A DNA stretch of 33,035 nt from Magnetococcales bacterium DC0425bin3 (GCA_002753665.1 PEAP01000025.1:1-33035); one strand, 5' to 3'. Counted from the stretch's first letter, positions 8,155-15,291 are shown. The notes: generated by a model not told the origin, from the sequence alone. Made by a program: numbers and translations.

Positions 8155-8336
8155 CCTTCTGGTCCAGAGCCGATGACGCTCGAACGTCCCATCGTGTATT
8201 CCCGCCTGGTCTGCGACACCGACCGCGGGACCCGAACCCCGGAGAAGGTTCTCTCCCGGTCTCTCCTCATCCCCCCCCGAGGACCGGGAGGCGGCGACAG
8301 CCGTCAGGGACCTTTTCCGGGGTGCATTGTTTGCGG

Positions 8337-8395
8337 TTGACGATGGAATCGAAGGGATGTATTGTTGCCGACAGACGAAACAATATAACATTCAT
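8337..8395 (+). promoter_or_regulatory. Predicted znuA promoter with Zur-like operator
   Basis: TTGACG (8337-8342), 17 bases, TATTGT (8360-8365). Just downstream, GAAACAATATAAC (8377-8389) followed by ATTC reads on the minus strand as AATGTTATATTGTTTC, matching the zur box at 13 of 16 positions. ATTGTT (8361-8366, on the -10) and AACAAT (8379-8384) also form an inverted repeat, so a second half-site may lie over the promoter. Zinc-dependent repression by Zur is the likely role. Confidence 0.5.
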
Positions 8396-8408
8396 TTCCG
8401 AGGCGACC

Positions 8409-9365
8409 ATGTCTGCACCCCATCGGCTGATTCGGTTGACAATCCTGATCCTGTTGGTCCTCTTCTGGTCCAGGACGGCGCCAGCGGCGCCCCGGGTGGT
8501 GGTGTCCATCAAGCCACTGCACGGGCTGGCCGCCGGGGTAATGGCCGGCGTGGGACAGCCGGACCTCCTGCTCGGCAGCGGGGGCAGCCCCCATGGCCAC
8601 AGCCTGCGTCCGTCCCAGGCTCTGATGTTGCGCCAGGCCCAGGTGGTGTTCTGGGTGGGGCCTGGTCTGGAGGAATTCCTGGTCAAACCCCTGGACCATC
8701 TCGCCGGCCAAGCCCAGGTGGTGGCCCTGGCCGGGGTTCCCGGGGTGACGGCAGTGCGGGAAGAGGACTCGAACCACCACGGGGGGGAGGGGAAAAACCA
8801 CCACGGGGAGGGGGAAGACGAGGAAGAAGAGGGGCATCACCATCATTCCGGCGATCCCCATGTCTGGCTGGATCCGGTCAACGCCCAGGCCATGGTGACC
8901 GCCATGGCGACCACACTGAGCGCGGTGGATCCGGCCAACGCCGCCCGCTATCGGGACAACGGCACTCGGCTCGACCAGCGGCTGGCCGACCTCACGGCCC
9001 GGCTGCAGGCACGATTGGCGCCCATCCGGAAACGCCCCTTTGTGGTATTCCACGACGCCTACGGCTATTTCACCCGGCGGTTCGGCCTCGACCGGGGCCT
9101 GGCCCTCACCCTGAGTCCGGAGCATAAACCCAGTGCCCAGCGGCTGATGACCGTCCGGCAACGGATTCTGGCCGACGGGATCCACTGTGTCTTCGCCGAA
9201 CCCCAGTTCAAGCCCGACCTGCTGGCGGCGGTGACGCGGGATCTGCCGGTCCACCAGGGCATTCTGGATGAGGTGGGCGCCACCTTGGCCCCGGGGGAGG
9301 AGGCCTATTTCAGTCTGCTGGAAAACCTGGCTGCTGCCCTGCTCGCCTGTCCCGCGGGCCAGTGA
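8409..9365 (+). CDS. znuA: Zinc ABC transporter periplasmic binding protein ZnuA
   Basis: A 318-residue cluster A-I solute-binding protein. It starts with a signal peptide (basic MSAPHRLIR, hydrophobic LTILILLVLFW, then TAPAAP as probable cleavage zone near residue 26). Zinc ligands expected in the family are visible as His62 in SPHGHS, His151 in DPHVWLDP, and His215 in VFHDAYGYF. Between residues 118 and 149 lies an acidic, His-rich loop (EEDSNHH, KNHHGEGEDEEEEGHHHH), which marks zinc rather than manganese binding proteins and may sequester zinc. The ATG follows GAGG and a Zur-like operator. It is separated from znuCB by the signalling genes and ends 12 bases before the convergent fur gene. 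Confidence 0.94.
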   Translation: MSAPHRLIRLTILILLVLFWSRTAPAAPRVVVSIKPLHGLAAGVMAGVGQPDLLLGSGGSPHGHSLRPSQALMLRQAQVVFWVGPGLEEFLVKPLDHLAGQAQVVALAGVPGVTAVREEDSNHHGGEGKNHHGEGEDEEEEGHHHHSGDPHVWLDPVNAQAMVTAMATTLSAVDPANAARYRDNGTRLDQRLADLTARLQARLAPIRKRPFVVFHDAYGYFTRRFGLDRGLALTLSPEHKPSAQRLMTVRQRILADGIHCVFAEPQFKPDLLAAVTRDLPVHQGILDEVGATLAPGEEAYFSLLENLAAALLACPAGQ

Positions 9366-9377
9366 CGGCCCTCGGGA

Positions 9378-9803
9378 TCAGCGGTTGGGACAGTCGGTCC
9401 GCAGGCAGGCGACATAGAGATAAAGCAGGTGGTCCTGCAGCTCGAAGCCGGCCTCGGCGGCCACTGCCCGCTTGCGCTCCTCGATGATGGGATCGTTGAA
9501 TTCGAAGATCTTGTGGCACTGGAGGCAGACCATGTGGTCATGGTGGTCGCTTCCGGTCAACTCGTAGGTGGACTTGCTGCCGTCCTGGCATTTGTGGCGC
9601 ACCAGCAGGCCGGCATGCTCGAACTGGGTCAGCACCCGGTAGACGGTGGCCAGGCCGATCTCCTGCTCGTTGTCCTGGAGGTGCTGATGGATTTCCTCGG
9701 CGGTGAGGTGCTTGTTCTCCACCCGGGAGAACACCTCCAGGATGCTCATGCGGGAGAAGGTGGGGCGCAGCCCGACCTCTTTCAGTTCCTGGACCGGTTT
9801 CAT
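9378..9803 (-). CDS. fur: Ferric uptake regulator Fur
   Basis: A 141-residue iron-responsive repressor. The DNA-binding half ends with the recognition helix IGLATVYRVLTQFEHAGLL (49-67). The metal-binding half has SDHHDHMVCLQCHKIFEF (His87, His88, His90 region and Cys93/Cys96) and a late CLRTDC pair. The start at 9803 is chosen because GGGAGGG lies just upstream; the open frame extends 23 codons further without a ribosome site or homology. It is the last gene of feoA, Cys-rich protein, fur on the minus strand, an iron-uptake context that separates it from the zinc-type paralogue near 1.5-2.0 kb. Peroxide-sensing PerR is possible from sequence alone but less likely. Confidence 0.9.
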   Translation of the reverse strand: MKPVQELKEVGLRPTFSRMSILEVFSRVENKHLTAEEIHQHLQDNEQEIGLATVYRVLTQFEHAGLLVRHKCQDGSKSTYELTGSDHHDHMVCLQCHKIFEFNDPIIEERKRAVAAEAGFELQDHLLYLYVACLRTDCPNR

Positions 9804-9886
9804 GGACCCTCCCGTCGGGTTGGCGGGTTGCGGGACGAAGACAGGCCCATGATGCCTGAAATCCGTGGACAATTCCAGGCAGGTAT

Positions 9887-9919
9887 CCAGGGATGCCGGA
9901 AGAATAACGCTATCCCTGG
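9887..9919. terminator. Hairpin between the Cys-rich gene and fur
   Basis: An 8-bp perfect inverted repeat, CCAGGGAT (9887-9894) and ATCCCTGG (9912-9919), with a 17-base loop. It spans the stop codon of the Cys-rich gene and has no following T run on the minus strand. It may be an mRNA processing or stability element rather than a terminator. Confidence 0.25.
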
Positions 9920-10122
9920 GGCTGCTCCGGCGGGGAGGTCTTCAACGTCTTGGGACCGCTCACGGGCACGAGGGGCGCCGTGGAACAGCAGCCGGAGCTG
10001 GAGCAGCTGCAGCTTTTCCCGCCCTGTTTCCGGGCAAAGAGGCTGCCCAGCCGGCGGCCGACCCACCACAGGCAGGCCAGGCCCACGCCGGTCAGGATCA
10101 GGACATCCCAATGGCCGTTCAT
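9910..10122 (-). CDS. FeoB-associated Cys-rich membrane protein
   Basis: A 70-residue protein with one N-terminal membrane helix (WDVLILTGVGLACLWWV, about 5-21), a basic stretch RRLGSLFARKQ, then a Cys/Ser cluster CSCSSSGCC (about 38-46), and a Pro-rich tail. This layout fits the small Cys-rich proteins that accompany FeoB in ferrous iron uptake. It lies between feoA and fur on the minus strand. The ATG at 10122 follows GGGAAG about eight bases upstream; an in-frame TTG seven codons earlier is less likely. Its function in the family is poorly defined; a metal-handling or FeoB-accessory role is the usual guess. No feoB is adjacent. Confidence 0.7.
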   Translation of the reverse strand: MNGHWDVLILTGVGLACLWWVGRRLGSLFARKQGGKSCSCSSSGCCSTAPLVPVSGPKTLKTSPPEQPQG

Positions 10123-10188
10123 CTCATATCTTCCCTGAGCCAAATGGTTCGAATGGATTGAATACCGGGTCAGACAACCGCCCCGGAA

Positions 10189-10455
10189 TCAGGGTTCGGT
10201 GACCAGGACATGGCGGGCGTCATCGTTGCGCAGGGTCAGGCGATAACCCAGAATGGCGTAGATGCGCGGGTCGCCCATGGGTGCCCGGGTCTCCAGGATG
10301 ATTTCCTTGCCGCTCACCAGGCCCATGGCCATCAGGCGCCGCTGGTGGGCGTCCTCCCCCGTCAAACCGACGATCCGCAGGGACTGCCCGGGTGCGGCCT
10401 GGGCCAGATTCTTGACTTTGTCCAACTGTGATAACGTCACGGATTGTTTGGGCAT
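10189..10455 (-). CDS. feoA: Ferrous iron transport protein A (FeoA)
   Basis: An 88-residue SH3-like protein. Recognisable features are the SLRIVGLTGEDAHQRRLMAMGLVSGKEIILETRAPMGDPRIYAILGYRLTLR core typical of FeoA, including the MGL-x-x-G turn and the GYRLTLR strand. FeoA is a small cytoplasmic partner of the Fe(II) permease FeoB. The ATG at 10455 has GGGAG seven bases upstream; the frame is open 37 codons further but that part lacks homology and contains the predicted promoter. A Fur-like box overlaps the putative promoter about 45 bases upstream. The expected feoB gene is not downstream; the Cys-rich gene follows instead after 66 bases. Confidence 0.87.
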   Translation of the reverse strand: MPKQSVTLSQLDKVKNLAQAAPGQSLRIVGLTGEDAHQRRLMAMGLVSGKEIILETRAPMGDPRIYAILGYRLTLRNDDARHVLVTEP

Positions 10456-10498
10456 GATCGGACTCCCATCGATAACGGGTTGGAGTGACGGTTGGGAT

Positions 10499-10533
10499 TG
10501 GGAACCATTATCATTTCGGGAAATCCGGGTCAA
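10499..10533 (-). promoter_or_regulatory. Predicted feoA promoter with a Fur-like box
   Basis: On the minus strand TTGACC (10533-10528), a 15-base spacer, and GATAAT (10512-10507). The sequence TGATAATGGTTCCCA (10513-10499) matches the 7-1-7 Fur consensus TGATAATNATTATCA at 11 of 14 defined positions, with a perfect first half. It covers the -10 element, as expected for iron-dependent repression of feoA. Confidence 0.45.
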
Positions 10534-10580
10534 GTCTTTCCCAGTTTCCATCGGTGGCCGTGCCATGTTATCTAATTTTT

Positions 10581-10613
10581 GGATGGGGGAGGCCTCCCTC
10601 CACCCTCCACCGA
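10581..10613. repeat. Dispersed palindromic repeat, copy A
   Basis: These 33 bases are identical to 27447-27479. The core GGGAGGCCTCCC is a 12-bp palindrome, followed by a pyrimidine-rich arm with CCTCCACC-like steps. It lies between the divergent feoA promoter and the aminopeptidase start, 67 bases upstream of the latter. A third, diverged copy is at 13477-13502. Confidence 0.8.
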
Positions 10614-10679
10614 TGGATGCGGTCGCTGTATCGATCGCCCCAAGACCCTCGCGCCTGTTTTCCGGATGTCCATCCTGCC

Positions 10680-11741
10680 ATGCAATCCCCGCGCCTGTTG
10701 TGGATCCTCCTGTCCGGGCTGCTGGTCAGCGGCTGTACGGAAATGCATTATTATCTCCAGGCGGCGGGGGGACAGTGGGATCTGGTGGCCCGCCGCCAGG
10801 CGGTGGACCGCCTGCTGGCCGACCCCGCAACGCCCCGGCCCCTGCAACAGCGCCTGACCCTGGCCATGGCGCTGCGCCGTTTCGGGGTGGAACGGCTGGA
10901 CCTGCCCGACAGCGCGTCCTACCGCACCTATGCCGATCTGGAACGTCCGTTTGCGGTCTGGGCGGTGTTCGTCACCCCGCCCCTGGCGCTGGAGCCGGTC
11001 GCCTGGTGCTTTCCGGTGGTGGGCTGTCTGAGCTACCGGGGCTATTTCCGGCAACGGGACGCCGAGGACTTCGCCGCCGATCAGCAGGCCCTGGGGCGGG
11101 ATGTCTACCTGACCGGAGTGCCAGCCTATTCCACCCTGGGCTGGTTCAGCGACAGCCTGCTCAACACCTACCTGCAATGGCCCGAGGATCACCTGGCCGG
11201 CTTGATCTTCCATGAGATGGCCCATGAACGGCTCTATGTGACCGACGACACCCCCTTCAACGAATCCTACGCCGAGGCGGTGGCCCAGGTGGGAGTGGAG
11301 CGCTGGCTGGGACAGCAGGGTCGTCCCCTGGCCCCCTACCGGCAACGGCTGGCCCGGGAGGCAGAGTTCGTGGCCCTGGTGAGCGCCGCACGGGCCCGGC
11401 TCGGCCGCCTCTATGCCGGTGGGTTGGATGATGGAGAAAAACGGCTGGAGAAGGCCCGGATCTTGGCCGACCTGCGCGCCCGCTACCAGGCCCTGCGAGC
11501 CAACCGGACCCTCGCCACCCCGTTCCTGGATGCCTGGTTCGAGGAACCGCTGAACAACGCCAAGTTGGCCTCGGTGGCCACCTACAATCAATGGGTGCCG
11601 GCGTTTCTGGCCCTGCTGCGCCAGGAAGGCGACGACCTGCAGCGCTGGCACCAGGCCGCCCGGCAACTGGGGGACCTGCCGCCCGCCCAGCGCCTGCAGC
11701 GCCTGGAATCCCTGACCTCGGGAGCGCCCCCCCATGGCTGA
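10680..11741 (+). CDS. Predicted lipoprotein aminopeptidase (COG4324 type)
   Basis: A 353-residue protein matching the family of putative zinc aminopeptidases. The N terminus MQSPRLLWILLSGLLVSGC is a lipoprotein signal with lipobox LVSGC (Cys19), so the protein should be membrane-anchored in the cell envelope. The metallopeptidase motif HEMAHE (178-183) and a downstream NESYAEAVAQVGVERWL (Glu195 or Glu199 as third ligand) fit a gluzincin-like site. The start was chosen at the lipoprotein signal; the frame is open 65 codons upstream through the dispersed repeat, which is unlikely to be coding. Its end overlaps the hydrolase start by eight bases. Substrate unknown. Confidence 0.83.
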   Translation: MQSPRLLWILLSGLLVSGCTEMHYYLQAAGGQWDLVARRQAVDRLLADPATPRPLQQRLTLAMALRRFGVERLDLPDSASYRTYADLERPFAVWAVFVTPPLALEPVAWCFPVVGCLSYRGYFRQRDAEDFAADQQALGRDVYLTGVPAYSTLGWFSDSLLNTYLQWPEDHLAGLIFHEMAHERLYVTDDTPFNESYAEAVAQVGVERWLGQQGRPLAPYRQRLAREAEFVALVSAARARLGRLYAGGLDDGEKRLEKARILADLRARYQALRANRTLATPFLDAWFEEPLNNAKLASVATYNQWVPAFLALLRQEGDDLQRWHQAARQLGDLPPAQRLQRLESLTSGAPPHG

Positions 11742-12927
11742 TCGCGATACCGTGGTCCTGGTGCATGGCCTGTGGACCAACGGCTGGGACATGCGTCTGC
11801 TGCAGGCCCGGCTGGCGGCCCAGGGGTTCCGGGTCCGACTGTTCCGCAACCGCACCGTGACCCGGACGGTGGCCGAGAATGCCGCCCGACTCCATGCCTT
11901 TCTGGCCGAACAGGCTCCAGAGGGCGCCCATCTGGTGGGTCACAGTCTGGGGGGCCTTGTGGTCCTGCGCCATCTGCAGGATCATCCCGGCGACCGGGTG
12001 GGTCTGCGTCTGGCCATCGCCGCGCCGTTCCAGGGTAGCCTGGCCGCCCGGCGGCTGGCCGCCTGGCGGGGCAGCCGCTGGCTGCTGGGCCACAGCTACC
12101 CCCAAGGTCTGGACGGACAAGGCCCCCGGGCGGTGCCGGCCGGAGTGCGGTTCGCGGTGGTGGTCGGCCGGTTTCCCTTCTCCCTGGCACGTCTGGTCAC
12201 CCCGGACCTGCCCAGTCCCAACGACGGCGTGGTGGCCGAAGTGGAAACCCTGCTGACCGGGGAGGTGCCCCGCCAGGTGATCCGCGGCCACCACATGGGA
12301 ATGCTGTTTTCCCGGCATCTGGCCACCCTGGTGGGTGACCGGCTGCGCCGGGCAAGCCTGGACCCACCCCCTGGACATGAAAGACCTCCCATGAGCGATG
12401 CAGAAAAGAAACGCGGTCTGACCCTGGTGCTGACCGGCGACGGCAAGGGCAAATCCTCCAGCGCCTTCGGCATGGTGCTGCGGGCCGCGGGCTGGAACAT
12501 GCGGATCTGCGTGATTCAGTTCGTCAAGGGCAAGTGGCAGACCGGCGAGGAGCGGGCCGCCGCCCGGCTGGGGACCATCGAGTGGCATGCCCTGGGCGAC
12601 GGGTTCACCTGGAACACCCAGAACCCGGAGCAGGACCGGGCCACCAGCCGCACCATCTGGAGCCTCTGCCAGGAACGGGTCCGCTCGGGCAACTTCGATA
12701 TGGTGGTGTGGGACGAAATCAACTTCGCCGTGGGCATGGGCTGGCTCACCGGGGCGGAGGTGGCGGATTTCATCCGTCAGGAGAAACCCCCGGCCCTGCA
12801 CCTGATTCTCACCGGCCGCAACGCCTCGCCGGAACTGGTGGCGGTAGCCGATACCGTCACCGAGATGGTCGAGGTGAAGCATGCCTTTCAGGCCGGCATC
12901 AAGGCCACCCGGGGCATCGAGTTCTGA
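11734..12927 (+). CDS. Alpha/beta hydrolase joined in frame to CobO
   Basis: One open frame of 397 residues holds two complete unrelated domains. Residues 1-215 are an alpha/beta hydrolase: VVLVHGLWTNGW near the oxyanion hole, nucleophile elbow GHSLGG, a candidate acid in SPNDGVV and catalytic His in GHHMGM. Residues 220-397 are a full-length cob(I)alamin adenosyltransferase. The joint is a short DPPPGHERPP linker. A one-base insertion in the C run at 12367-12371 would bring the TGA at 12378-12380 into frame and separate the genes, so a sequencing or recent mutational loss of the stop is possible. The ATG overlaps the aminopeptidase stop. A true fusion is unusual because the two functions have no known link. 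Confidence 0.7.
   Translation: MADRDTVVLVHGLWTNGWDMRLLQARLAAQGFRVRLFRNRTVTRTVAENAARLHAFLAEQAPEGAHLVGHSLGGLVVLRHLQDHPGDRVGLRLAIAAPFQGSLAARRLAAWRGSRWLLGHSYPQGLDGQGPRAVPAGVRFAVVVGRFPFSLARLVTPDLPSPNDGVVAEVETLLTGEVPRQVIRGHHMGMLFSRHLATLVGDRLRRASLDPPPGHERPPMSDAEKKRGLTLVLTGDGKGKSSSAFGMVLRAAGWNMRICVIQFVKGKWQTGEERAAARLGTIEWHALGDGFTWNTQNPEQDRATSRTIWSLCQERVRSGNFDMVVWDEINFAVGMGWLTGAEVADFIRQEKPPALHLILTGRNASPELVAVADTVTEMVEVKHAFQAGIKATRGIEF
12391..12927 (+). CDS. cobO: Cob(I)yrinic acid a,c-diamide adenosyltransferase (CobO), possible internal start
   Basis: Starting at the ATG at 12391 gives a 178-residue protein of normal CobO/BtuR length. It carries the P-loop GDGKGKSSSAFG, then IQFVKGKWQTGEERAA, DMVVWDEINFAVGMGWL (Walker-B-like) and LTGRNA, ending near KATRGIEF. 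CobO adds the adenosyl group to corrinoids to make the coenzyme B12 form. It is in the same frame as the preceding hydrolase with no stop between. The ribosome binding site before this ATG is weak (a lone AAAGA eight bases upstream). No other cobalamin genes are in the window, so it may serve corrinoid salvage. Confidence 0.6.
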   Translation: MSDAEKKRGLTLVLTGDGKGKSSSAFGMVLRAAGWNMRICVIQFVKGKWQTGEERAAARLGTIEWHALGDGFTWNTQNPEQDRATSRTIWSLCQERVRSGNFDMVVWDEINFAVGMGWLTGAEVADFIRQEKPPALHLILTGRNASPELVAVADTVTEMVEVKHAFQAGIKATRGIEF

Positions 12928-12933
12928 ATGGGC

Positions 12934-13440
12934 TCAACCCGGAATCCGGTTGGCGATGTCCAGCATCTTGGGGATCATGAACACCAGCAGGCCGATCACC
13001 CCCAGCACCAGCACGAACACCACGGCGGTCATCAGGTTGGCCATCCGATCCCGCAGGGCCACCTTCTCCCCCATCAGGCCGGCCAGATCCCGCATGGCCA
13101 CCAGACCGGCGAATTCCTCGCCGTCCCAGACCAGCAGATGGCGGATGCGATTGGTGCGCATCAGGTCCAGGGCCTCCCGGCACGGCAGGTTGGCCTGCAC
13201 CTTGATCAGTTCCTTGGAGCAGACTTCGCTCAGATAGGTGATGTGGGGATCCCGGTTTTTCACCACCACCCGGTTCATCAGGTCCCGTTCGGTGAAGAAG
13301 CCGGTCACCTGTTGCCCATCCATCACCACCATGGACCCCACGCCCCGGTCCACCATGAGTTTGGTGGCTTCCAGGACCGTGCGATGGGCGTCCATGGTGG
13401 CCACCTTGCGGCGAATGACACTTGCTATGGTACAGGCCAA
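12934..13440 (-). CDS. CBS-domain pair protein with a C-terminal membrane helix
   Basis: A 168-residue protein. Two CBS motifs occupy about residues 5-60 (TVLEATKLMVDRGVGSMVV, GFFTERDLMNRVV) and 75-125 (CREALDLMRTNRIRHLLV, GLVAMRDLAGLM). A hydrophobic segment MTAVVFVLVLGVIGLLVFMIP (about 137-157) near the C terminus should anchor it in the membrane. CBS pairs usually bind adenosyl nucleotides; no effector domain is visible, so the partner is unknown. The chosen TTG start has AGGGAGG five bases upstream; the next internal ATG would delete the first CBS strand. It converges on cobO with only six bases between stops. Confidence 0.75.
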   Translation of the reverse strand: MACTIASVIRRKVATMDAHRTVLEATKLMVDRGVGSMVVMDGQQVTGFFTERDLMNRVVVKNRDPHITYLSEVCSKELIKVQANLPCREALDLMRTNRIRHLLVWDGEEFAGLVAMRDLAGLMGEKVALRDRMANLMTAVVFVLVLGVIGLLVFMIPKMLDIANRIPG

Positions 13441-13476
13441 CGTCCCCTCCCTTGCATTCGTCTGATGTCCAACTTT

Positions 13477-13502
13477 GATGGGTGGGGGAGGCCTCCCCCA
13501 TC
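13477..13502. repeat. Dispersed palindromic repeat, copy C
   Basis: Here the core is an 18-bp perfect palindrome, TGGGGGAGGCCTCCCCCA (13483-13500). It shares AACTTT and GATGGG upstream with copy B at 27447 and the TGGGGGAGGCCTCCC core with both other copies, but diverges afterwards. Confidence 0.65.
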
Positions 13503-13750
13503 CGCTCAGGGTATCCCGCCCCCCGCCGCTCGGCCAGGAAAATCCGTCATCCTTCCAGAACTTTCCGCATGACCGTCCCCTGCCCCCGGGTGGACCGGTG
13601 CAGACCTCGGAACCAGGGCGCGGGCCGGCTTGCGCCTGTTGTTGCGGCAGAAGCCCAGAGCAGGACGCCTCTTGTTTGGGCGTTCACGCTCGTTACCCGG
13701 GCGTCTGCCGCCGATCGATCGATTAATTAATAGGCACCAAAAAGATCGGT

Positions 13751-13790
13751 TCGTTTATAGATTGATGTATTTGTTTATAAATTCATCTAT
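13751..13790. repeat. Two adjacent 20-bp direct repeats upstream of the Anbu operon
   Basis: Units TCGTTTATAGATTGATGTAT (13751-13770) and TTGTTTATAAATTCATCTAT (13771-13790) abut without a gap and agree at 16 of 20 positions. The 20-base period is close to two helical turns, as for tandem regulator sites on one DNA face. The AT content contrasts sharply with the flanks. The second unit ends 58 bases before the ATP-grasp start. Confidence 0.65.
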
Positions 13791-13848
13791 GGCCTACGGC
13801 TTGCTTCTGTCCGGTGTCACCTGTCCGCCAACGAAAGGCTGCACCATC

Positions 13849-15291
13849 ATGGGTGGTTCCAACGCTTCTTTTGATGAAATGCATGGACGGGGCAGCAAAA
13901 TCCGCCCTTCGTATCAGGAGTACGCCAAATGGCTGCACTCCCTGTCGGTGGAGACCCTGGAACAGCGCAACAAGCAGGCGGATCTGATTTTCCGCCGCCT
14001 GGGCATCACCTTCAACGTCTACGGAGCCGATGGCGGCGTGGAACGGTTGATCCCCTTCGACGTGGTGCCGCGCATCCTGAGCCGCTCGGAATGGGATTTC
14101 CTGGCCCGGGGCGTGCGGCAGCGGGTCACCGCCCTGAACGCCTTCCTGCGGGACATCTACAACGGCCAGGAGATCCTGCGGGCCGGGATTTTGCCCGAGG
14201 AGATGGTGCTGTCCAACAGCGCCTTCATTCCGGAACTCCTGGGCCTGACCCCCGCCCGGGGCATCTATGCCCATGTCAGCGGCATCGACCTGGTGCGGGT
14301 GGACGAGGAAACCTTCTATGTGCTGGAGGACAATGTCCGGGTGCCCTCGGGGGTGTCGTACATGCTGGAAAACCGCCAGGTGATGATGCGCCTGTTTCCG
14401 GATCTGTTCTCCCGAATGCGGGTGGCGCCGGTGAGCCATTATCCCGAGTTGCTGTTGCAGACCCTGCGCTCCGCCGCGCCCCGGGGGGTGCAGTCGCCGC
14501 GGGTGGTGGTACTCACCCCGGGTCAGTTCAACAGCGCCTATTTCGAACATGCCTTCCTGGCCCAGGAAATGGGCATCGATCTGGTGGAGGGACAGGACCT
14601 GTTCGTCGAGGACGGCAAGGTCTACATGCGCACCACCAAGGGACCGCGCCAGGTAGATGTGATCTACCGGCGGGTGGATGACGAGTTCATCGACCCCCTG
14701 GTGTTCAAATCGGGTTCCCTGCTGGGGGTGCCGGGCCTGCTGACCGCCTATCGCCTGGGGACCGTCTCGTTCTGCAACGGCCTGGGCAACGGCATCGCCG
14801 ACGACAAGGCGATCTATGCCTATGTCCCGGAGTTCATCCGCTTCTATCTGGGCGAGAAGCCGATCCTGAAGAACGCGCCCACCTACCAGTTGCGCAATCG
14901 CAAGGATCGGGACTTCGTATTGAAAAACCTCAAGGAGCTGGTGGTCAAGGAAGTCCACGGCTCCGGCGGCTACGGGATGCTGGTGGGGCCGGCGGCCACC
15001 CAGAAGGAACTGGAGACGTTCCGGGACAAGATCAAGGCGCGGCCCGAGAACTTCATCGCCCAGCCGACCCTGGCCCTGTCCACCTGCCCCACGTTCGTGG
15101 CCCAGGGCATCGCCCCCCGGCATGTGGATCTGCGCCCCTATGTGCTGTGCGGCGAACGGGTGGAAGTGGTCCCGGGCGGCTTGACCCGGGTGGCCCTGAC
15201 CGAAGGATCCCTGGTGGTCAACTCCTCCCAGGGGGGAGGCACCAAGGATACCTGGATTCTGGAGGACGACCATGCTCAGCCGGGCTGCTGA
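13849..15291 (+). CDS. Circularly permuted ATP-grasp protein (type 2)
   Basis: A 480-residue protein of the circularly permuted ATP-grasp family (formerly DUF404/DUF407). Typical segments include GITFNVYG near the N terminus, VPRILSRSEWDFLARGVRQR, FYVLEDNVRVPSGVSYMLENR, VDVIYRRVDDEFIDPLVF, VVKEVHGSGGYGMLVGP (nucleotide-binding region) and ending HVDLRPYVLCGERVEVVPGGLTRVAL. The family is thought to form peptide-like bonds using ATP; its substrate is unknown. It is the first gene of the four-gene Anbu operon. I chose the ATG at 13849 (AAAGG 11 bases upstream) because homology starts shortly after. Its end overlaps the alpha-E gene by 20 bases. Confidence 0.87.
   Translation: MGGSNASFDEMHGRGSKIRPSYQEYAKWLHSLSVETLEQRNKQADLIFRRLGITFNVYGADGGVERLIPFDVVPRILSRSEWDFLARGVRQRVTALNAFLRDIYNGQEILRAGILPEEMVLSNSAFIPELLGLTPARGIYAHVSGIDLVRVDEETFYVLEDNVRVPSGVSYMLENRQVMMRLFPDLFSRMRVAPVSHYPELLLQTLRSAAPRGVQSPRVVVLTPGQFNSAYFEHAFLAQEMGIDLVEGQDLFVEDGKVYMRTTKGPRQVDVIYRRVDDEFIDPLVFKSGSLLGVPGLLTAYRLGTVSFCNGLGNGIADDKAIYAYVPEFIRFYLGEKPILKNAPTYQLRNRKDRDFVLKNLKELVVKEVHGSGGYGMLVGPAATQKELETFRDKIKARPENFIAQPTLALSTCPTFVAQGIAPRHVDLRPYVLCGERVEVVPGGLTRVALTEGSLVVNSSQGGGTKDTWILEDDHAQPGC

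Larger units (their letters stand above)
13441..13848. other. 408-base intergenic region before the Anbu operon
   Basis: No convincing gene. It contains a copy of the dispersed palindromic repeat (13477-13502), a GC-rich stretch without recognisable signals (13510-13700), then an AT-rich island (13712-13793) with the palindromes CGATCGATCG (13712-13721) and ATTAATTAAT (13722-13731) and a 20-bp tandem repeat. The frame of the downstream ATP-grasp gene stays open back to 13630 but shows no homology there. Confidence 0.6.

Noticed and set aside
8173-8340. Possible 55-codon gene between PilZ-CheX and znuA
   Set aside because: No ribosome binding site, no homology I can recognise, Pro/Gly-rich end, and it overlaps the predicted znuA promoter.
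12937-12954. Small hairpin between cobO and the CBS gene
   Set aside because: Short stem with a bulge, inside the CBS coding end, no T run; too weak to call a terminator.
13630-13848. N-terminal extension of the ATP-grasp protein
   Set aside because: The added 73 residues lack family similarity and cover the AT-rich tandem repeat; a start at 13849 fits homologues better.
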